64,000 bases of DNA from CAVVVS01 sp963751355 (GTDB lineage: Bacteria > Bacteroidota > Ignavibacteria > Ignavibacteriales > Ignavibacteriaceae): assembly GCA_963751355.1 (NCBI GenBank), contig CAVVVS010000135.1, positions 1-64,000 of the forward strand, in the 5' to 3' direction. Below the pieces are notes generated by a model that did not search any database, was not told the DNA's origin, and worked only from the letters and a program-made list of their open reading frames with translations. Shown in pieces: positions 1 to 10,500 of the stretch. Numbering within the stretch: position 1 is the stretch's first letter; every line of letters starts with the position of its first letter. The translations under genes were made by a program, and so were the position numbers.

Positions 1-783
1 ATTGATACTTTAAAAGGAGTTGGAGTTAGCATTGCCGGTATAGTTGACTCAAAAAATCTTATAGTCAATTATGCTCCAAACCTTGGATGGGAAGATTTCA
101 AAATCGGAGACCTAATCAGAAAATATATGCCTGATCTGGAAATACTAACTGTAGGTAATGATGCTAAGTGTTCGGCTCAAGCTGAACTTTGGTTTGGGGT
201 ACATGATACTCATCTTTCAAATTTTGTCTTCCTGGAAATTGGACCCGGGATTGGTTCGGGAATTGTTGTGGGAAATAAAATACTTGACGGAGAATATCAT
301 GCGTCAGGTGAAGTCGGTCATATGGTTATTTACGAAGACGGCGAACTTTGCAGTTGCGGAAATAACGGCTGTTGGGAAAGATATGCTTCCGATAGTGCCA
401 CGGTTAAAAGATATATCGCAAGAAAATACAACAAACTTGAAAAACTCTCTGATTTAACTATTGACGATATAATTGACCTAGCTAATAATGGTGATGACAT
501 TGCTAAAGAGGTTTTAAGTCAAACAGGATATTTTCTCGGTTTAGGTATTTCGAATATTATTAAAGCAATAGATCCTCACGCCATCATCTTAGGTGGAAGA
601 ATAACTCGAGCATGGGACATTATTTACCCAGAGATAAATGATCTTGTAAAGAAAAGAGCATTTTACGGCGAGAAAAAGAATCTATTTATTTTACGCTCTT
701 CATTGAAAGTTAGACCCCGCTTATTGGGGGCTGCCACTTATGCTATAGAACAGATATTTAGTGACTATAAAATTATGGTATAA
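1..783 (+). CDS. ROK-family sugar kinase or regulator, 5' end outside window
   Basis: ROK proteins phosphorylate hexoses or N-acetyl sugars in the cytoplasm, or act as sugar-responsive repressors. The frame is open from base 1, so the true start and the N-terminal phosphate-binding loop lie outside the window; 260 codons remain. Visible are VGNDAK, the glycine loop EIGPGIGSGIVV and the ROK zinc-site signature GH...CSCGNNGCWE. The ATG at 127 is not the real start, because recognisable ROK sequence (VGVSIAGIVD) precedes it. A second ROK gene follows 145 bp downstream on the same strand, suggesting a duplicated pair. Neither sugar specificity nor presence of a DNA-binding domain can be judged from this fragment. 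Confidence 0.85.
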   Translation: MDTLKGVGVSIAGIVDSKNLIVNYAPNLGWEDFKIGDLIRKYMPDLEILTVGNDAKCSAQAELWFGVHDTHLSNFVFLEIGPGIGSGIVVGNKILDGEYHASGEVGHMVIYEDGELCSCGNNGCWERYASDSATVKRYIARKYNKLEKLSDLTIDDIIDLANNGDDIAKEVLSQTGYFLGLGISNIIKAIDPHAIILGGRITRAWDIIYPEINDLVKKRAFYGEKKNLFILRSSLKVRPRLLGAATYAIEQIFSDYKIMV

Positions 784-928
784 AAAACAAAAAGTTCGTT
801 CATGATTTATCAGTTTGTTGCGGTTGCAAACTCGGTCAGAAAATATAATTAAATTAATTTCCCTTCTCATTTTTTAGCTCTTGAAAGTAGTTAATAATAG
901 AATAAATTTATACTAGAAATCATTACAA

Positions 929-1909
929 ATGAAAAAACGAAAAATTGTCGTAGGTGTCGATATAGGGGGGACAAATACTTCTTTTGGGGCTTTGGATTTT
1001 CAAAATAATTATCTGCCCGGAAAATCATTCAAGACCAGACCCGAAGACGGCATTGAGATATTTTTAGAAAATTTAATAGAGGACATACAAGACTCTTTTA
1101 ATGATGCTGCTGACGGTACAATTATAGAAGGCATTGGACTGGCCGTCCCAGGAGCAAATTATTTAACGGGAATCATCGAAAATTCTGCGAACTTGAAATG
1201 GCGAAATGTTAATTTAATAGATTTAGTAAAAAAACATTTTGACTCACCTTTAATTCTTATAAATGATGCTGATGCTGCTGCGATAGGAGAACAAACCCAC
1301 GGCGTTGCCAGGGGAATGAAAAACTTTGCAGTAATAACCTTAGGTACCGGTTTGGGTAGCGGGATAGTCGTTGATGGAAAACTAGTACACGGGGAAAATG
1401 GGTTGGGAGGTGAACTCGGACATATGAGTGTGATTCCTAACGGCAGAGAGTGTAATTGTGGAAGACTTGGATGCCTGGAAACTTATATCTCTGCAAATGG
1501 AATGAGACGCACTGTATTTGATCTTCTTAGTCGTTATTCTGAAAATAGTGATTTAAAAAATATCAGCTACAATGAGTTGACTAGTAAGTATATCAGCGAG
1601 TTGGCAATAAAAAACGATCCGATTGCACTTAAAGCCTTTGATTTTACCGGAGAAATTTTGGGACATGCATTATCGAATGTTGTAACGTTTTTTGATCCTG
1701 AGGCGATAATATTGTACGGAGGTTTGGCGGAGGCAGGTGAACTACTGTTTCAACCCACAAATTTATATTTTGAGAAGCACCTACTGAATATATACAAAGG
1801 CAAAGTTAAAATTCTAAAATCATCATTACAAAATGGTATGGCGGCTATATTGGGTGCATGCAGTTCGGTTATGAAGAATATTAATAAAGTGCAGATTAAT
1901 TGCGCGTAA
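929..1909 (+). CDS. ROK-family glucokinase-like protein
   Basis: Full-length ROK kinase of 326 residues, the usual length for bacterial glucokinase-type ROK proteins, expected to phosphorylate a hexose with ATP in the cytoplasm. It begins with VVGVDIGGTNTSFG (phosphate loop, about residues 8-21), has the catalytic-region NDADAAAIGE, a second glycine loop LGTGLGSGIVV, and the zinc signature GHMS...CNCGRLGCLE around residues 168-186. There is no N-terminal helix-turn-helix, so a kinase is favoured over a repressor. It lies between the truncated ROK gene and a TonB-dependent receptor, which fits sugar uptake. No strong ribosome-binding site precedes the ATG; the substrate is not readable. Confidence 0.88.
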   Translation: MKKRKIVVGVDIGGTNTSFGALDFQNNYLPGKSFKTRPEDGIEIFLENLIEDIQDSFNDAADGTIIEGIGLAVPGANYLTGIIENSANLKWRNVNLIDLVKKHFDSPLILINDADAAAIGEQTHGVARGMKNFAVITLGTGLGSGIVVDGKLVHGENGLGGELGHMSVIPNGRECNCGRLGCLETYISANGMRRTVFDLLSRYSENSDLKNISYNELTSKYISELAIKNDPIALKAFDFTGEILGHALSNVVTFFDPEAIILYGGLAEAGELLFQPTNLYFEKHLLNIYKGKVKILKSSLQNGMAAILGACSSVMKNINKVQINCA

Positions 1910-2115
1910 TTTTTAGTACGATGTTCTATATTTTGATAATTGGCAAGAAACTAATTTGGAGTTGAGTGTTATGAAGAATCAACCTATTCATTAACAATAA
2001 ATAAGGCTGTGCGGTAAGGAGTTAGTGCTAAAAACCGGTATTTCGAAAAGGAACTACAGAATTTTTAGCTCCTGTAAGCCGTTATATAAGTAACCAAATA
2101 CTAAAGGAGAAAAAA

Positions 2116-5094
2116 ATGCGCAGAATTAGTTTTATTCTGAGTATGATAATCCTGATTGTTATTTCAATCGGAAGTACTGTTCAGGCAGCAAATACAAATG
2201 TGGAGGGGTATGTAAAAGATGCACAAACGGGTGATCCACTACCCAGTGCTAACGTAATTCTTGTCGGAACAAGTATGGGCGCTGCATCAACTGAGAGCGG
2301 AAAATATGTTATTACAAATGTTCCGCCCGGCAAGTACAAAATCCGGGCAACATATATAGGATATAAGGCAGAGACGTTCACTATAGTTGTTGAGAAAGGA
2401 TTAACTCTAAATCAGGATTTCAAGCTCGATCCTGTCGGGATAGAAGGAAAAACTGTCGTTGTTACGGCTCAGGCAAGCGGACAAAATGCAGCAATAAACA
2501 AGCAACTGTCCTCAATGGCGATTACAAATGTTGTTTCAGCTGCTAAAATTCAAGCTCTACCGGATGCCAATGCCGCAGAGTCGGTAGGCAGGCTTCCCGG
2601 TGTTTCACTTATAAGACAAGGCGGAGAAGGTGCTCAGGTTGTTATTCGAGGTCTTTCACCTCAATATAATCAAATTACTATTGATGGGGTGGAAATGCCT
2701 AGTGATGTTACGTCGAATAATAATATTGGCGGATCCGGTTCCGACCTGCAATCCGCAGGTGACAGAGGAGTAGATTTGAGTATGATTTCCTCAAATATGC
2801 TCGGTGGTATAGAGGTCATTAAATCAATTACACCTGATATGGATGCGGCAGTTCTCGGCGGAGTAGTAAATTTTGATATGAGAAAAGCATCAAAAAGTGC
2901 AGGTTTAAATGGCGTATTACCTAAATTCGAATTCCTTTCCCAAGGCGAATATAACAATCTGAAGAATACGACTAATAATTATAAATTTGTCGGGTCAGTT
3001 GAAAAACGCTATTTTAACAATAACTTCGGTATTTTTATCCAGGGCTCTGCAGAGAAACGAAATCTTAGCGCAAATCAGTTAGGCGTTAATTATAATTTAG
3101 TGGATAAAACTCATGGTGATGCAGGCATACCCGATCTAACAACTTTAAATCTTACAGATGTTTTTAGAATACGCAAGCGCTATGGTGGTACTGTTGTCCT
3201 AGATTATCACAATGCCGGTACAAAAATAGGTTTTATGAATTTTATCAGTAACAGCAATACAACATCAACCGAAAGAGAACAATCGGCTAATATTAAATCT
3301 CCTAATGCACAGTTGAATTATTTTATTAGAGGGAAAGAAACAAAATTAAATGTTCTCAGCAATCTTCTCAACATAGAACAAACTTTTCCATTTGTTCATA
3401 TTAGTTTAAAACTGTCCCATGCCTTTTCCGAAACTCAGGATCCGGGTGATGCAACTTTTGTGTTTCTGCAGCAGCATGCCGGATTCGACGGTATAAGCAG
3501 TACGTTGGTTAAATTACCTCCTCAAGAAATGGCAACTTATATTAAACCTGATTCGGGAAATGCATACTTAACAAATATTATCAACACTTCGGTTTATTCT
3601 AAAACGAACTCATATACCGCTTCGTTAGATCTCCAACATGATTTTACTCTATCGGATTTTATCTCAGCTAAAATTAAATACGGAGGAATGTATCAGTATA
3701 GAAAACGTTCTTATGATTATAATGAAAGTTCCGGTTCAACTATCTATGACGGCGGAGATGCAATAATTACTAAATTCCAAAAGGCGTATCCTTGGTTAAG
3801 AACCAATAGCGGTGGATTGAGTCTGGCTAATTTTGTTTATAATGGTTATGATTATGGAACGTTTCTGAACGGTGATTATAATATTGCTTATCCTCTGAAT
3901 TCGGACTTAATGTGGAAACTTGTTCCGATTGCCCTGGCAGCCAGACCTACAACCGTACTCGGGACGGCTTACAAAAAAAATAATGTAGCATCAATATTAA
4001 ATGATTATTCAGGACACGAAGTAAAAAGTGCTGCCTATATTATGGCTACAGTAAACATCGGTGGAGTATTCACTATTTTACCGGGTGTTCGTTACCAAAA
4101 TCTTACTACATCATATACTGGTGCTAGAGGAGAAAATACACCCGCAGGTCTCCAGCCGGTTAAAGGTCATTCCAGTTATGATACAACTCTAACCGAAGCT
4201 CATGGTTTCCTACTTCCGATGGTTCACTTAATTTACAAACCATATAATTGGCTTAACGTCCATTTCGCATACACTAATACTCTAAATTATCCGGGGTATA
4301 CTACTGTTACGCCTAGATTTTATGTCAGCACGAGTTCCATTGACTACAATAACTATAAAATAAAACCTGCTACCTCGGAAAATTATGACCTTGTTGTGTC
4401 TGCTTTTACAAATGAAATCGGGCTGCTTACTATAGATGGATTTGTGAAACGAATTAAAAATTTAATATTCTTCTCTCATGAATATGTAACTGATTTGAGT
4501 CCATATCCCGATTTGCCGCAAGGTAAGAGTCAGTTATATGATTTTTATACATATATTAACAGTCCATTCCCGGTTAACGTAGTTGGTATTGAAACCGATT
4601 GGCAAACACATTTCTGGTATTTACCCGGACCACTTTCAGGTCTTATATTCAGTGTTAATTATTCGCATATTTTTTCCAAAGCTAATTATCCGAAAAGTAT
4701 TGTTAACGTATCCTATAATGCAGACGGTACATTTAAAAAGACAGTTGTGGATACGTTTTACACAACCCGTTTGCTTAATCAGCCCGACGATATTGTTAAT
4801 CTATCTCTTGGATATGATTTTGCTGGATTTTCCGCAAGACTTTCGATGCTCTACCGGAATAATGTCTTCAATCATCCCGACTTCTGGTATCAAAACAGGA
4901 TCATTTCTGCCAAATTTACTCGTTGGGACCTTTCAGTGAGACAAAATCTTCCTTGGTACGGGATTCAACTTTTTCTTAGTATCAATAATATTACCGGAGC
5001 GAATGATGTTAGTATTAATCAAAAAAACAGTTTTCCTGCATCGGAACAGCGCTACGGTATGACAGGAGATTTAGGCGTTCGTGTAAACTTTTAA
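2116..5094 (+). CDS. TonB-dependent receptor with carboxypeptidase-regulatory N-terminal domain
   Basis: Outer-membrane beta-barrel importer of the SusC/carbohydrate-oligomer type, 992 residues. The order is a signal peptide (about 1-24, ending VQAA), a CarboxypepD_reg-like beta-sandwich (about 27-110, VEGYVKDAQTGDPLPSANV), a plug domain (about 130-255, with PGVSLIRQGGEGAQVVIRGL), then a long barrel ending in the aromatic residue of GVRVNF. A clear ribosome-binding site (aaaggag) lies 7 bases before the ATG. ROK kinases upstream and a secreted beta-helix protein downstream suggest import and use of a carbohydrate, which is inference. No SusD-like partner is present in the window. The substrate is unknown. 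Confidence 0.9.
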   Translation: MRRISFILSMIILIVISIGSTVQAANTNVEGYVKDAQTGDPLPSANVILVGTSMGAASTESGKYVITNVPPGKYKIRATYIGYKAETFTIVVEKGLTLNQDFKLDPVGIEGKTVVVTAQASGQNAAINKQLSSMAITNVVSAAKIQALPDANAAESVGRLPGVSLIRQGGEGAQVVIRGLSPQYNQITIDGVEMPSDVTSNNNIGGSGSDLQSAGDRGVDLSMISSNMLGGIEVIKSITPDMDAAVLGGVVNFDMRKASKSAGLNGVLPKFEFLSQGEYNNLKNTTNNYKFVGSVEKRYFNNNFGIFIQGSAEKRNLSANQLGVNYNLVDKTHGDAGIPDLTTLNLTDVFRIRKRYGGTVVLDYHNAGTKIGFMNFISNSNTTSTEREQSANIKSPNAQLNYFIRGKETKLNVLSNLLNIEQTFPFVHISLKLSHAFSETQDPGDATFVFLQQHAGFDGISSTLVKLPPQEMATYIKPDSGNAYLTNIINTSVYSKTNSYTASLDLQHDFTLSDFISAKIKYGGMYQYRKRSYDYNESSGSTIYDGGDAIITKFQKAYPWLRTNSGGLSLANFVYNGYDYGTFLNGDYNIAYPLNSDLMWKLVPIALAARPTTVLGTAYKKNNVASILNDYSGHEVKSAAYIMATVNIGGVFTILPGVRYQNLTTSYTGARGENTPAGLQPVKGHSSYDTTLTEAHGFLLPMVHLIYKPYNWLNVHFAYTNTLNYPGYTTVTPRFYVSTSSIDYNNYKIKPATSENYDLVVSAFTNEIGLLTIDGFVKRIKNLIFFSHEYVTDLSPYPDLPQGKSQLYDFYTYINSPFPVNVVGIETDWQTHFWYLPGPLSGLIFSVNYSHIFSKANYPKSIVNVSYNADGTFKKTVVDTFYTTRLLNQPDDIVNLSLGYDFAGFSARLSMLYRNNVFNHPDFWYQNRIISAKFTRWDLSVRQNLPWYGIQLFLSINNITGANDVSINQKNSFPASEQRYGMTGDLGVRVNF

Positions 5095-5151
5095 ACAAAG
5101 TATAAGAACTGAAACAATAATAAATAAACTTTATAAGCCGTTAGACTTGTG

Positions 5152-5180
5152 AAGGAGGTGATATAAAAACTTGCAAGTTT
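5152..5180 (+). promoter_or_regulatory. Strong Shine-Dalgarno-like sequence and palindrome without an obvious gene
   Basis: Bases 5152-5162 read aaggaggtgat, a near-perfect complement of the 16S 3' end, but no sizeable frame starts after it. A TTG 8 bases downstream would code only three residues. It is followed by a perfect 14-bp palindrome at 5167-5180 (AAACTTGCAAGTTT). It sits about 100 bases before the next gene, so it may belong to an untranslated leader. The motif TAAGCCGTTA at 5134-5143 also occurs at 2075-2084, before the TonB receptor gene. Function is unproven. Confidence 0.3.
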
Positions 5181-5264
5181 AATTCTGAAAATGACCGATT
5201 GAAAATTTCTGTTACGCCTATAATTGGGCAGTAATTTATTTAATTCATTAGAAAGGAGAATCAG

Positions 5265-7046
5265 ATGAAAAGATTGCTATATTCCATAGCATTGCTAGCA
5301 ATGGTATTATTTGTAATGCCAACACAACTTTTCGCACAGTCGGGGGATGTCCTTAAAATAGCTCCGCTTCCTCCGGGAAACGTTAATGATATTATTAATG
5401 GTGATACTCTTGCCGGAGGTGTAAGAGCGCATCCTAACCGCACATACATGTTACAGCGGGGGGCAGTTTACCAGGTAACCGAACCGATTGTTATCAATGG
5501 ATCTATTAAAATTGTCGCAAATGATACTACAGCCGGATTAAGGCCACCTGTTCTTGCCCCGGCAATTCTATCCGACAACTCGTCCATAGATCATTTCTTC
5601 GAATTAAACGGGAAAGGCGCTAAAGTTGAAATTGACAGCCTCTACTTGCTTTCCATACGTGCAGATCAGAACCAGTTGGGATGGAGTGAAGGTATAAGAA
5701 TAAATGCCGATAGTATCTCACTGAAACTAGAAGGTGATATTTTTGAAGCATTTACCCACGGTTCATTAATGCTGCATTCACAATGGACCAAAATGAATGT
5801 ACAAGATTGTATCTTCAGAAACCAGCAGCATTCAAGTTCATATTTTGGCGGTGAACCATTTCTATCTGATGCCCCAACAGCTATGGATACATGCGTATTC
5901 GTTAACAATACATTTTTCTGTGATAACTCATATCTATGGTCTGTACGCGGATATGATACATATGCTGCATTTGAGCACAACACCGTTGTTTATGGAGTAG
6001 TCAACCCGTTTCTGATTAGACAAGCATATAACGTACATATTGACAACAACTTATTCTATTCAGTACATGCTTGGGGCGGAGATCCGGAACAGGTTATACA
6101 AGGATGGTTCTTAAATTATCCAGATACGGCGTCGAGCAGTATAATTAGATTTAGAGCACTAGATTCTACAAGTTATTGGTCTAAACTTTGGAGTGCTCCA
6201 ATTGCTGGTCCGGAAGGATATGTAGATTCTGCAGCAGGCGTTTATCCTTCAATGTTTAATCCAGCTGGAAGAGTAATTAGTGTACAGAATAATACTTATT
6301 TCTGGCCCAAGGATTATACAGATTGGGTTAAAGCATATAATGATACGGTTAAAACTGCAGATAGTGTAGATATGCCTGACGGCAGTAAACAACTTATGAC
6401 AAGAAGATTCTACATGCCGACATGGATGAGTGCTTATACCAAATACACGATTGATAGTGTATTTCCAAAGCTGCATACAAATGTTACGATAGCAAATAAT
6501 GATAATGTAGATCCGGGCTTCAACGCAGATATAAAAGGTCACCTTCCAAAATTGATTGCGTATACCCGAAAGATTATAACCAATCAATTGGATAGTACCT
6601 GGTTCTACAATCCAACCGGTAATCTGTATCCGCCTCAATGGCCATTACCTGAGAATCTTGCTTATTCAAACTCAACGTTACAGCATGGTGGAACTGATGG
6701 ATATGCAATAGGTGACGTGAATTGGTATCCATCTCAGAAAGCTACCTTTACGGATGTTAAGGAAGTTCCGAATACAACTCCAACAAAGTTTGAGTTGAGC
6801 CAGAATTACCCGAATCCGTTTAACCCGACTACAACTATCAATTATACTCTTTCGAAAACTGGATTTGTATCTTTGAAAGTTTATAATATTCTCGGTCAGG
6901 TAGTTACAACCTTGTATCAAGGTATCCAAAAAGCAGGCACATACAAAGCAAATTTCAATGCTTCGTATCTTGCAAGCGGTGTATACTTATACAGATTACA
7001 GCAAGGATCTAATGTTGTAACCAAAAAGATGATGCTGCTTAAATAA
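5265..7046 (+). CDS. Secreted beta-helix-like protein with T9SS type A sorting domain
   Basis: Exported protein of 593 residues. It has a signal peptide (1-25, ending LFAQ), a central region with repeated short strands and asparagine-rich turns resembling pectate-lyase-like parallel beta-helices (about 60-330), and a C-terminal T9SS type A sorting domain (about 510-593) with SQNYPNPFNPTTTI and the final KKMMLLK. The sorting domain directs passage across the outer membrane and attachment or release at the cell surface in bacteria with type IX secretion. A strong ribosome-binding site (aaaggag) precedes the ATG. Catalytic residues are not recognisable, so an enzymatic activity is not claimed. 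The adjacent TonB receptor suggests a role with polysaccharides. Confidence 0.8.
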   Translation: MKRLLYSIALLAMVLFVMPTQLFAQSGDVLKIAPLPPGNVNDIINGDTLAGGVRAHPNRTYMLQRGAVYQVTEPIVINGSIKIVANDTTAGLRPPVLAPAILSDNSSIDHFFELNGKGAKVEIDSLYLLSIRADQNQLGWSEGIRINADSISLKLEGDIFEAFTHGSLMLHSQWTKMNVQDCIFRNQQHSSSYFGGEPFLSDAPTAMDTCVFVNNTFFCDNSYLWSVRGYDTYAAFEHNTVVYGVVNPFLIRQAYNVHIDNNLFYSVHAWGGDPEQVIQGWFLNYPDTASSSIIRFRALDSTSYWSKLWSAPIAGPEGYVDSAAGVYPSMFNPAGRVISVQNNTYFWPKDYTDWVKAYNDTVKTADSVDMPDGSKQLMTRRFYMPTWMSAYTKYTIDSVFPKLHTNVTIANNDNVDPGFNADIKGHLPKLIAYTRKIITNQLDSTWFYNPTGNLYPPQWPLPENLAYSNSTLQHGGTDGYAIGDVNWYPSQKATFTDVKEVPNTTPTKFELSQNYPNPFNPTTTINYTLSKTGFVSLKVYNILGQVVTTLYQGIQKAGTYKANFNASYLASGVYLYRLQQGSNVVTKKMMLLK

Positions 7047-7083
7047 TCCTCGTGTAATATAAAGGGTTATTAAAGAAAATTAT

Positions 7084-7119
7084 ATGTCAGTCGGTTTTTA
7101 ATGTGAGACCGGCTGACAT
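7084..7119 (+). terminator. Probable transcription terminator hairpin
   Basis: A 12-bp stem is formed by ATGTCAGTCGGT (7084-7095) and ACCGGCTGACAT (7108-7119), with one G-T wobble and a 12-base loop, 38 bases after the stop codon of the T9SS beta-helix gene. The following sequence is AT-rich but has no long T run, so termination strength is uncertain. Confidence 0.55.
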
Positions 7120-7563
7120 GATAATTATTCAATTTTGCCGCTATTTCAAATCATATCAGTTTTTTAGTTTTGAAATTATTATTTACAACTGTGGATTGGG
7201 TTAATCAGGTATTTATTATTTCAATTTCAATTCTTTTATTGCCTGTCAGATTACGAGCACACTATAATTCTCATCTTTTTATGATAATCATATTCGTCAT
7301 CTTATAAAATAATTTTTATTTTAATTTCGCTTAAAGCTTCCTTTACTTATATTAAACAATAGCATGGTAAGGTTTTTAATAAAAAATATGAGTATTGGCC
7401 TTAAATTAATGCGCTATCATATTCTTCTTAAAATTCTGGATTCTCAATGATAATTTTGTTGTAATATATTTTCTTATAAATAAAGATTTCAACTTGAAAA
7501 AATTGTTATAAACTCTTTAATAATTAATATCAGTTACATATCAACAAACATACGGGGATAATT
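7120..7563. other. Non-coding AT-rich spacer
   Basis: About 440 bases before the alpha-2-macroglobulin gene. No convincing frame, RNA gene or repeat was recognised. Presumably it holds the promoter of the following pair. Confidence 0.5.
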
Positions 7564-10500
7564 GTGAAGCGAGTATCATTTTATTTTGTTAGCGTGGCAC
7601 TAATGCTATTTTTATCTTCATGCTCAAGTAACAGTGTAAGAGTAGACCGTTTTTCGCCACAGGGAGAAATTAAAAATTTAACCACCTTTACAATAGAATT
7701 CTCCAATAATCTCGCTCCTCAAAATATGCAGGATAAATGGTTAGATGACGAATTTGTCAAGTTCGAGCCAAAAATAGATGGTAAATTTAAATGGATTTCC
7801 GGGAATAAACTTCTCTTTTCACCCGATGTGCCGCTGCAGCCGATACAATCTTATAAAGCAGTTGTTACCAATAAAGTTCTCTTCGGAAAAAATCTATCGC
7901 TTAAATCTTATACTTATGAGTTTAGAACACTCGATTTTGATGTAGTTAAAGCAGATTTTTTCTGGACACACATACCGAACGGAGAATATAAAATTAGCAT
8001 AAAAGCAAATATATATTTTAATTATCCAGTTAATCCCGGAATGCTGAAAGACTACCTTAGTTTCTTAGAAGATGGGAAAGAAATAAATAATTTTAAGATT
8101 GTTCCAGATAAAGCCTCAGATGTTATTGCAGTTGATCTAGGTGATATCCAGCAGACAAATAAGGAACAGCAATTATCAGTTAAGATTAAAAAAGGTTTAA
8201 TGTCAGTTATCGGGAAGAAAGGTTTAGAAGATACCCGTGAATTTAGTTATAAATTAGCCCCAATAACAAAACTTGCAATTACCGGAGTATCCAGCGGATT
8301 AAACGGTGATAAAAAATGGATTGAGGTTTCCACAACACAGCGGGTTGATGATAAGAAACTGAAAGATTATGTAAAATTAAACCCGGCTGAAAAAGTTACT
8401 TTTTATGTTAATGAAAATTCATTTCGTATTGAAGGTGTGTTTGATAAAGTTCAGAGCGTCGATCTACTAGTTAAAAAAGGCTTACCGGGTCTTTATGGTG
8501 GAGAACTCGAGTTTGAGTTTGAGCAGCAGGTTACTTTCGTCAATCTTGACCCTTCTATAAGATTTACCGACAATAGGGGAAAATACCTTATGCTATCCGG
8601 TCAAAAAAATCTGGAATTAAGTGCTGTTAATATACCGGGAGTTGATATTGAAGTATCTCAGATTTTCAAAAATAATATCCTTTATTTTCTAAAGCAGTAT
8701 AACAATTCTTATTATTATAATGATAATTACTATTATTATTCTCCTTACTACAACGTTAATAATTACGGACACCGGCTTTATAAGGAAAAGAAAATACTAA
8801 AGGATAATCCCAATGCACTTGAAAAATTCAATGTTAATCTTGATGAAATTCAAAAAAGTAAATTAAAGGGAATATTTGTCGTTAACGTAACTTCTACGAG
8901 GGACCGCTGGCGCCGTGCATCCAAAATGGTAGCTCTTTCGGACCTGGGAATAATAGCTAAAAAAGCACCCGACCAGCTTCTTGTATTTGTTAATTCTATT
9001 GCAACAACCGAAGCGGTAGGCAATGCCGTTATTACTTTGATATCATCCAATAACCAGGTAGTATTAACCGGAAAAACAAATACAGAAGGTGTTGCATCGT
9101 TCGAAAATTTAAAAGAAAGTTTGAAAGATTTTATACCTAGGGTAATAACTGTTGAAAAAGGTGAAGATTTTAATTTTATTGATTTGAATGAGACAAGAAT
9201 TGAAACATCGCGGTTTGATGTTGGCGGACAAACAGAATATACTTCCGGGTTTAAAACGTTTCTCTACGGTGATCGTAAACTTTACAGACCAGGAGAAGAT
9301 GTTCATCTATCGGGAATAGTCCGGGATGATTTTACCAGGACGATAAAGAATGTACCTGTGCTGCTGAAAATAATTTCACCTACCGGAAAAGTATACGATA
9401 ATTATAAATTGAACCTTAACGATGAAGGTTCGTTCGATATTTCATTTAAGATGCATGCTTACGCACAAACCGGACAGTATCGTGCTGAAGTATATACAGG
9501 TTCCGAAAGTTTAATCGGTACTTACACTTTTAATGTGGAAGATTTTGTACCGGATAAAATAAGAGTACTGCTTAAAACAGATAAAAAGGATATCACTCCT
9601 GGTGAAGATGTCAATATTGGAGTTAATGCAGAATACTTATTTGGCGCAAAAGCTTCAGGGCTTCGTTACGAAACAGATTTTCAATTAAGGCACAAAACAT
9701 TTGTAAGTAAAAGATATCCTGCTTTTACTTTCGGTAATTCCAATTTTCAGAATCCAAATATTCCAAATTCATTTGTTAAGGGCAGCCTCGATGAACAGGG
9801 GAATACAAATATTAAATTTACGGCGCCTTCCGATTTAAAATCGTCCGGTATAATTACAGGCTATGCATTTGTAAGCATATTTGATCTCTCGGGAAGAACC
9901 GTTAACAGGATGACTAGTTTCGATATTTATCCTGAAAAGAATTTTATCGGTATAAAATCACCGGGTTATTATTTCGGTACTAATGAAGCGATTAATTTTA
10001 AAGCTGTTGCAGTAGATAAGAGTGACAATCCTATACAGAATTTTAAAGCAGACGCAAAGCTTGTTCGATTGGTTTGGCAAACAGTGCTGAAGAAAAATAA
10101 TTCAGGCAAATACGTATATGCTTCAGAAAAAAAAGAAGAGGTTCAATGGGAAAAGGAGATTGATCTCTCGGGCGGTGAAAAAACAATTCCGGTTAATGTA
10201 TCTAAGAACGGTGAATACGAGCTGAGAATATCCAGGAAACAAAGTGATTATTATCAGGCAGCAAGGTTTTATGCATACGGCTGGGCATCAACCACAGCTT
10301 CTTCTTTTGAAGTGGACAAAGAAGGACGGGTTGAGATCGTATTTGATAAGAAAAGTTACGCACCGGGGGAAAAAGCAAAAATACTTTTTACAACGCCCTT
10401 TGCAGGTAAAATGTTAATTACAATGGAAAGGAGCGGGATATATAGTTATAAATATATCGAAGTTAATAACAGATCCACACAGATTGAAATGAATATTGAG

